The notes beneath the pieces were generated by a model that saw only the letters and a program-made list of their open reading frames with translations, did no database searches and was not told where the DNA came from. The translations under genes were made by a program, and so were the position numbers. 64,000 nt of DNA from an uncultured Cellvibrionales bacterium (GTDB lineage Bacteria > Pseudomonadota > Gammaproteobacteria > Pseudomonadales > GM7GCV1): the NCBI GenBank assembly GCA_913063225.1, contig CAJXYP010000005.1, forward strand, positions 1 to 64,000, given 5' to 3'. Positions 59,263 through 64,000 of this stretch are shown in pieces. Within the stretch, counting starts at the first letter, position 1; every line of letters starts with the position of its first letter.

Positions 59263-61235
59263 GTGCTGGCCTGTGATTGGTCGTTGGTTGATTGAGAACC
59301 TTCAGAATCTGTAATGGCAGGCATCCGATAACGCCTATCCAAAATACCTATCACGCCCCCTAAGGCCATAAAGATCGCGCCAAACCAGGTCCAGCGAATG
59401 AAAGGCTTAACCTGAATGCGCACTGCCCAGGCTCCGCCTTCCAAAGACTCGCCCATAGAGACAAAGAGATCCCGGCCAATGCCCGCATCAATGCCGGCCT
59501 CGGTCAATACATCTCCACCAGCTAAGTAGCGGCGTTTTTCGGGGTAAAGCTGAGCTTCCGGAAAGCCGTCTTTCCAAACAAAAACTTCGGCGACTTGAGC
59601 TGTGTAGTTGGGCCCGGGCTCTTGGTAAACACCATCAAATTCGAACTCATAGCCCGCAAGCTCAACCTTTGTCCCTGCTTCCATTCGCACATCCACTGAT
59701 TCAGTAAGCGCTGCACTTAAGCCAATGCCTACAGCCAGTACTGCGATACCAATGTGGGCGGTACACATTCCCCACCAGGTAAGGGATTTAAGGGTTTTTG
59801 ATAACCCGCCAGACAAGTATTTTGCGCGTAAATCTTCTATGAGGTGGCTCACTACCCAGATAGCCAAAAATAGAGCGCCTACCAAGCCTGCTTTGAAACT
59901 TCCCAGCATGGCTGCAAATACTATAGCCAGCACCAGGCTCACAATAAGGGGCAGTGGAATACTTTTTAAAACGCGACTCATATCATCCCGCCGCCATCGC
60001 ATTCTCTGTCCAAGGCCCATAAAGAGCATAAGAGGCGCCCCGATGATCACTAGGAACAGATTGAAGTACGGAGGACCCACAGATACTGATTGCATCCCTA
60101 AAGACTCAATTAAGAGCGGGTAAAGAGTTCCCAACAAAACCACACTGGCAAAAAGCGTTAGCAGCAGATTGTTTACCAGCAGCATAGACTCAGCAGATAG
60201 CGGCTCAAAACCGGTAGTGGGTTTTAAATCCCCCATGCGAAGACCGTACAAAAATAGCGAGCCGCCGATGACGATGAACAGGAAGATCAAAATATAAAGA
60301 CCGCGCTCGGGATCAGAGGCAAAGGAATGTACTGAGGTCAGCACACCAGAACGAACCAAGAAGGTCCCTAGTAGACTCAGGCTGAACGCAACAATAGCCA
60401 AGAGCACCGTCCAGCTTTGGAACAGATTGCGTTTCTCCGCAACCGCCAGACTATGAACCAATGCGGTACCCACTATCCAAGGCATCAGGGAAGCATTCTC
60501 TACCGGATCCCAAAACCACCAACCACCCCAACCTAGCTCGTAGTAAGCCCACCAGCTACCCAACGCTATGCCCGCAGTTAAAAAGGCCCAGGCGATATTT
60601 GTCCAAGGCCGCAACCATTTGGCCCAAATCGGGTCCAGTTTTCCGCAAACTAGTGCCGCTAACGCAAAACTAAAGGCAACAGAGAAACCTACGTAGCCCA
60701 TATATAGCATGGGCGGATGGAAAATAAGGCCCACATCTTGAAGCAGAGGATTTAGATCACTGCCTTCGGGTGCTGAAAAGGGTAAAAGTCGCTCAAAGGG
60801 GTTAGAGGTAAATACCAAGAACAGAATAAATCCCAGTGCAAGCATGCCTTGGGACGCCAGAGCCACGGCGCGAAAATCTTTTTGTAGATGACGGCTAAAT
60901 ATAGAAACAGCTAGAGTCCAGCCAACTAATACCAAGACCCAAAGCAACATAGATCCTTCGTGAGCACCCCACACCGCGGAGAACTTGTAGTACCAGGGCA
61001 ATAGAGAGTTCGAATTGTTGGCTACATAGACAACAGAGAAGTCGTCCTGCAAAAAGCTCATGGTCAGATAGTAATAAGAGATCAATATCGCCACAAACAC
61101 TAGGGCGCTGAGAGGGCCAGCGCTAGCAATCAGCTCGGGGCGCTTATATCTAATCCCTACCAGAGGGATGGAGGACTGCAAAAGAGCAATAAAACCAGCA
61201 AAAATAAGAGCAATTAGACCAAATTCGGGATACAT
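59259..61235 (-). CDS. ccmF: Haem lyase CcmF
   Basis: The 658-residue membrane subunit that attaches haem to apocytochrome c. It has about fifteen helices and the tryptophan-rich WWD motif (WGGWWFWDPVENASLMPW), with GVVGAPPY-like loops near it. It is the first gene of a ccmFGHI set. The 190-base gap before it contains no ccm gene, so ccmA-E must be elsewhere. Confidence 0.96.
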   Translation of the reverse strand: MYPEFGLIALIFAGFIALLQSSIPLVGIRYKRPELIASAGPLSALVFVAILISYYYLTMSFLQDDFSVVYVANNSNSLLPWYYKFSAVWGAHEGSMLLWVLVLVGWTLAVSIFSRHLQKDFRAVALASQGMLALGFILFLVFTSNPFERLLPFSAPEGSDLNPLLQDVGLIFHPPMLYMGYVGFSVAFSFALAALVCGKLDPIWAKWLRPWTNIAWAFLTAGIALGSWWAYYELGWGGWWFWDPVENASLMPWIVGTALVHSLAVAEKRNLFQSWTVLLAIVAFSLSLLGTFLVRSGVLTSVHSFASDPERGLYILIFLFIVIGGSLFLYGLRMGDLKPTTGFEPLSAESMLLVNNLLLTLFASVVLLGTLYPLLIESLGMQSVSVGPPYFNLFLVIIGAPLMLFMGLGQRMRWRRDDMSRVLKSIPLPLIVSLVLAIVFAAMLGSFKAGLVGALFLAIWVVSHLIEDLRAKYLSGGLSKTLKSLTWWGMCTAHIGIAVLAVGIGLSAALTESVDVRMEAGTKVELAGYEFEFDGVYQEPGPNYTAQVAEVFVWKDGFPEAQLYPEKRRYLAGGDVLTEAGIDAGIGRDLFVSMGESLEGGAWAVRIQVKPFIRWTWFGAIFMALGGVIGILDRRYRMPAITDSEGSQSTNDQSQAST

Positions 61236-61370
61236 CAGCGTCGTCAGAGCAGAATCAGCCGCAAATTATACAGGCAGGTAACGCCAGTTATGAACCTTAG
61301 ATGTATAAATTCTATTAAGAATACTTGCGGCCCTTTCTACTGTAGCGCCTCAAGTTATTTACCGGTTTAA

Positions 61371-61399
61371 AAGCGCTAAGTCTTAGGCACTTAGCGGCT
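61371..61399 (-). other. Inverted repeat after the TIGR04282 gene
   Basis: GCTAAGT-cttaggc-ACTTAGC, extended with AGC/GCT around one unpaired base. It lacks a T-tract. It lies 27 bases after the stop of the TIGR04282 gene and could weakly end the arsS operon or protect the transcript. Confidence 0.4.
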
Positions 61400-61425
61400 A
61401 AAGAACTTCAACCTATTTAGTTCGC

Positions 61426-62100
61426 TTAAGCCTTATTCTGAGCATTTAGCTTGCTATAGAAACCACTTAAGAAATGACTCTTATCCTTTTGTAATAGAAC
61501 AATATCTTCCTCTATATCAAGATCGCTAATTGTTTCAATTCTCTTGCAGGACAAGCCTTGCATATTGAGCTCAGCCTGCAGTTGATCAAGTACCTTTCCC
61601 GTGCCCCAATCAATCTCTCCGCCCATTTCTGGAGCATGGCTAGAGGCCCCGATTAGAACAAAACCTCCGTCAAAGGCTGGTTGCACCACAACATCCGCGC
61701 CCTCTTTCAGGAGGCGCGCAGCCTGCTTGAGATGAGATAGCTGCTGCTGCGGGCTATCTGTACCAATCAGCACTGCCATATTTCCACTAGCCATATCTCC
61801 ATTAAACAGCGCAGAGCGCAGGGCAAACTGCATACGTTGCCCAAGACTTTCGCCTTCCTGGAACCGAATTGATACGTCATTTGGAATATCCAACTGGATA
61901 TCACTGTCTTGCAGCTGATCCGCCAGCCACAGTTCTACGGGGCCCAAGCTCCAACCGCTCGCAAGCTCCATCGCATGAGCTATAAGGCATTTATGCAGTA
62001 ACAGGCAACCATCTGCACCCAGCAAGGGCTCTAAACGGGTCTTAACCTTGCCTAAACGAGGAACCTTGGCAAATATAAGTAATTTGGTGACTGAGCTCAT
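61426..62100 (-). CDS. TIGR04282-family glycosyltransferase-like protein
   Basis: A 224-residue DUF2064/TIGR04282 protein, of nucleotidyltransferase-like fold. AKVPRLGKVKTRLEPLLG at the start and IGTDSPQQ, then PAFDGGFVLIG, are the family marks. It has been linked by neighbourhood to arsenosugar synthesis; no direct activity is known. It is 10 bases after the next gene on the same strand. Confidence 0.88.
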   Translation of the reverse strand: MSSVTKLLIFAKVPRLGKVKTRLEPLLGADGCLLLHKCLIAHAMELASGWSLGPVELWLADQLQDSDIQLDIPNDVSIRFQEGESLGQRMQFALRSALFNGDMASGNMAVLIGTDSPQQQLSHLKQAARLLKEGADVVVQPAFDGGFVLIGASSHAPEMGGEIDWGTGKVLDQLQAELNMQGLSCKRIETISDLDIEEDIVLLQKDKSHFLSGFYSKLNAQNKA

Positions 62101-62110
62101 CTACTAGTCT

Positions 62111-62905
62111 CTATATCCGATACAGGCGAGAATAGATGAGCGCCAAGCGCCCGGGAGCAACACCCAAGCGAAATGACAACCTCAAGAACCACATCATTAG
62201 TACGGTTCGGAATACTCCGCCCTCTTTCCAGCGCCGGCTTGAGGTAGTGACCGCCTGGGTAAAGCGGCGTGGTCTAGATTGCCGGCGTAATCGATAACTA
62301 AGATCGATATCTTCCATTAGATCTATTTCCCGATAACCTTCCAACTCACGGAATTTCTCGGCCTGTAGCACTATAGTTTGGTCTCCACTTGCCCCAGAGG
62401 TAATGCAAGTCCGAAGATTTATGCTCGATTCAATAATGCGACACCAGAGCTGAGGCCCATCGAGCTGAACCGGCGAAAAGCCCCAAGTAGGGCCTGATTC
62501 AGTCCAGCGCTCAAAATCAACAGAGAAATCAGAAGGCAAGATGGTGTCTGCGTGCAGAAACATCAGGTAGTGACCGGTGGCAAGCTTGGCACCGGCATTC
62601 ATTTGTCGAGCTCTGCCCGCTGGGGACTCAAATACCTGAACAGAGGGCTCGATAGCTTTTAGAGAGGAAAGCTCACTTAAGAGTTCTGCGGCTATTGCCA
62701 GGCTAGCATCGCTGCTACCGCCATCAACCAGGATAATTTCTGAGCTTTTCGGAAGACGCGGTAAATTGGTCTGTAGGAAATCGGCCAGCCCGGATGCTTC
62801 ATTTAGCATTGGCACTATTACCGACAAGCTGGGATTTTGATCCCCAGCAGAGCTATCAGCCAAGGGCCCCACCACAGCTGCTGCCTTGGCCTGCAGTACA
62901 GCCAT
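62111..62905 (-). CDS. TIGR04283-family glycosyltransferase
   Basis: A GT2-type glycosyltransferase (264 residues): SVIVPMLNEASG, VDGGSSDAS, LHADT with the DxD-like site, and the C-terminal pattern YREIDLMEDIDLSYRLRR. The ATG at 62905 follows GGAG by 9 bases; an ATG at 62941 is also open. Either start lies inside the end of arsS (overlap about 50 or 86 bases), so its first residues share DNA with arsS in another frame. It has been grouped by context with arsenosugar genes; substrate unknown. Confidence 0.87.
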   Translation of the reverse strand: MAVLQAKAAAVVGPLADSSAGDQNPSLSVIVPMLNEASGLADFLQTNLPRLPKSSEIILVDGGSSDASLAIAAELLSELSSLKAIEPSVQVFESPAGRARQMNAGAKLATGHYLMFLHADTILPSDFSVDFERWTESGPTWGFSPVQLDGPQLWCRIIESSINLRTCITSGASGDQTIVLQAEKFRELEGYREIDLMEDIDLSYRLRRQSRPRRFTQAVTTSSRRWKEGGVFRTVLMMWFLRLSFRLGVAPGRLALIYSRLYRI

Positions 62906-63878
62906 AACAGTGCTCTCCAATGGCAATCGGCATTCCATCAAAGTCAGCTTCCAAGATTTCGGAAAGATGCGTGCGCTTGGATTCCGACGCGATAAGGTCG
63001 GTAGTTGTCGAATTATTGCCCCTAGATTCAGAGCAGACTAAATCTCTAGAAAGGCGCATGGGCATTTCCAGCATCTGATTAAAATCACAGTCATACACAT
63101 AGCCCTGCCAATCAACAGAGATAGTAGACCTACACATCAGGCCATCAAGATTGCCTGGTGCATAGTTATCCTTAAGCAGCGCCATGTATTCGTGGTACTT
63201 ACCTTTCGCTAGCAGCTGAGCGCCAAATCGCTGAATAGGCATATTGGTAATGGTGAATAGCTGGTTAAAACTGATTCCACTTTCCGTACCGAGTCTTTCT
63301 TTGTAATCGCGCTCTAATTGTTCCTGAGCCGGCGGAAGGAAGGCCCCATTGGGGTTGTATACCAGATGCAGCATGCGATCTTCGTCGGTACCGTAGCCTA
63401 GTTTATTTAAGGCTTGGAGCACGTCAACGCTCTTTTCAAATACGCCTTTACCTCTTTGCTCATTCACATTGGCTTCTGAATAACATGGTAAGGAAGCAAC
63501 AACGGTAACGCCCTGCGCTGCTAAAAACTCAAGCAGGCCCTCTTGTCCAGGCTCGAGGGCAACGGTGAGGTTACACCGATCGATCACTTCAATATCCGCA
63601 GCACGAGCCGCCTTCACTAAATCACGAAAACGCCAGTGTAATTCCGGCGCTCCTCCGGTGAGATCTAGAATTTGAATCGGCTGGCTTTGCATAAACTCAA
63701 TGATTTGATCAATCAACGAGTCATCCATCATTTCGGTTCGTGTGGGACCGGCATTAACATGGCAGTGGCTACAGGTCATATTGCACAGGTAGCCCAAATT
63801 TAGCTGCAAGGTATCGATTTGCTTACGACTGATAGATGGAAAATCTGTCGGTAACAGCAGCGGCCTCGTATCTTGCAT
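62856..63878 (-). CDS. arsS: Radical SAM protein ArsS (arsenosugar synthesis)
   Basis: A 340-residue radical SAM enzyme: cluster cysteines C32, C36, C39 (CNMTCSHC), a TGGAPELH motif, and a C-terminal extra cluster (EHCYGC, then SSCGG). The family joins dimethylarsenic to the 5'-deoxyadenosyl group to make arsenosugar precursors. ArsM, its usual partner methyltransferase, is not in this window. It heads an operon with the two glycosyltransferases, and is divergent from the sirtuin by 50 bases. Confidence 0.9.
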   Translation of the reverse strand: MQDTRPLLLPTDFPSISRKQIDTLQLNLGYLCNMTCSHCHVNAGPTRTEMMDDSLIDQIIEFMQSQPIQILDLTGGAPELHWRFRDLVKAARAADIEVIDRCNLTVALEPGQEGLLEFLAAQGVTVVASLPCYSEANVNEQRGKGVFEKSVDVLQALNKLGYGTDEDRMLHLVYNPNGAFLPPAQEQLERDYKERLGTESGISFNQLFTITNMPIQRFGAQLLAKGKYHEYMALLKDNYAPGNLDGLMCRSTISVDWQGYVYDCDFNQMLEMPMRLSRDLVCSESRGNNSTTTDLIASESKRTHLSEILEADFDGMPIAIGEHCYGCTAGQGSSCGGALG

Positions 63879-63928
63879 TATTTCCCCTAATGTATGCTTA
63901 GCATTATTCTTAAAGGCACGACGTAAAT

Positions 63929-64000
63929 ATGCCCTACTCTTCTGTTTTTGTACTTACCGGAGCCGGGATTTCAGCCGAATCAGGCATAAAAACTTTTCGC
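63929..64000 (+). CDS. Sir2-family NAD-dependent deacylase (partial)
   Basis: Only the first 24 codons are visible, cut by the window edge: MPYSSVFVLTGAGISAESG then IKTFR. GAGIS-ESGI-FR is the sirtuin NAD-binding start. It is probably CobB-like, but the domain that decides this is out of view. It is divergent from arsS across 50 bases. Confidence 0.88.
   Translation, partial: MPYSSVFVLTGAGISAESGIKTFR

Overview
The window looks like the chromosome of a free-living, probably marine, gammaproteobacterium related to the Pseudomonadales/Cellvibrionales 'OM-type' lineages. The evidence is Pseudomonas-like gene order (mtaD-ubiG-mupP-yciK, smc-zipA-ligA, yciO-scpA-scpB-rluB), many exported lipoproteins, a large TonB receptor with FecI/FecR control, a TAXI-type TRAP transporter and arsenosugar-type genes. 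The exact lineage cannot be fixed by reading alone. I saw no tRNA, rRNA, CRISPR array, insertion sequence or integrase. Bases 1-71 are not genomic: they are an Illumina P7/Nextera adapter with an i7 index, fused to the start of an exported-protein gene.

Layout. 72-3.0 kb: a truncated secretory gene, a DUF6152 protein and a frameshifted exported phosphoesterase, all on the minus strand. 3.1-10.0 kb: greB, an orphan gcvP, then mtaD, ubiG, mupP and yciK on the plus strand. 10.1-15.9 kb: an interrupted fimbrial-like protein, sohB, nudC, nhaB, a small multidrug-resistance (Gdx/SugE) exporter and a secreted metallo-beta-lactamase-fold protein. 16-22.9 kb: apeB-trpS-ttcA, mnmC, a lectin-like exported protein and a glutaminyl cyclotransferase. 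22.9-29.3 kb: yciO-scpA-scpB-folA-rluB on the minus strand, then a YciB-like protein, yciI, an SH3 protein and pdxJ on the plus strand. 29.4-39.6 kb: a likely nutrient uptake and catabolic locus with a TonB receptor, FecR, FecI, an MBL hydrolase, a TRAP-TAXI permease and binding lipoprotein, and a divergent cupin/FAH pair. 39.6-46.6 kb: DksA-like, PPOX, S4 and YHYH proteins, then three decayed genes (DUF6515-like, GIDE-like, lemA) around an intact SpoU-type methyltransferase. 46.6-61.2 kb: an M16 peptidase, a small membrane protein, an SLT lipoprotein, ligA, zipA, smc and the ccmFGHI half of cytochrome c maturation. 61.4-64 kb: two glycosyltransferases and arsS, then the first 24 codons of a sirtuin.

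Most genes are core housekeeping: RNA modification (ttcA, mnmC, rluB, trpS), chromosome segregation (smc, scpAB), division (zipA), DNA ligation (ligA), cofactors (pdxJ, ubiG, folA) and wall recycling (mupP). The most notable observations are: a chromosomal DHFR that reads like the mobile trimethoprim-resistance DfrA1 group, set inside the scp-rluB operon; a TonB receptor that keeps a second, internal signal peptide behind its STN domain; a three-fold 20-bp duplication of a ribosome-binding/start module before mtaD; and several accessory genes broken by stops or one-base indels while the core genes are intact.
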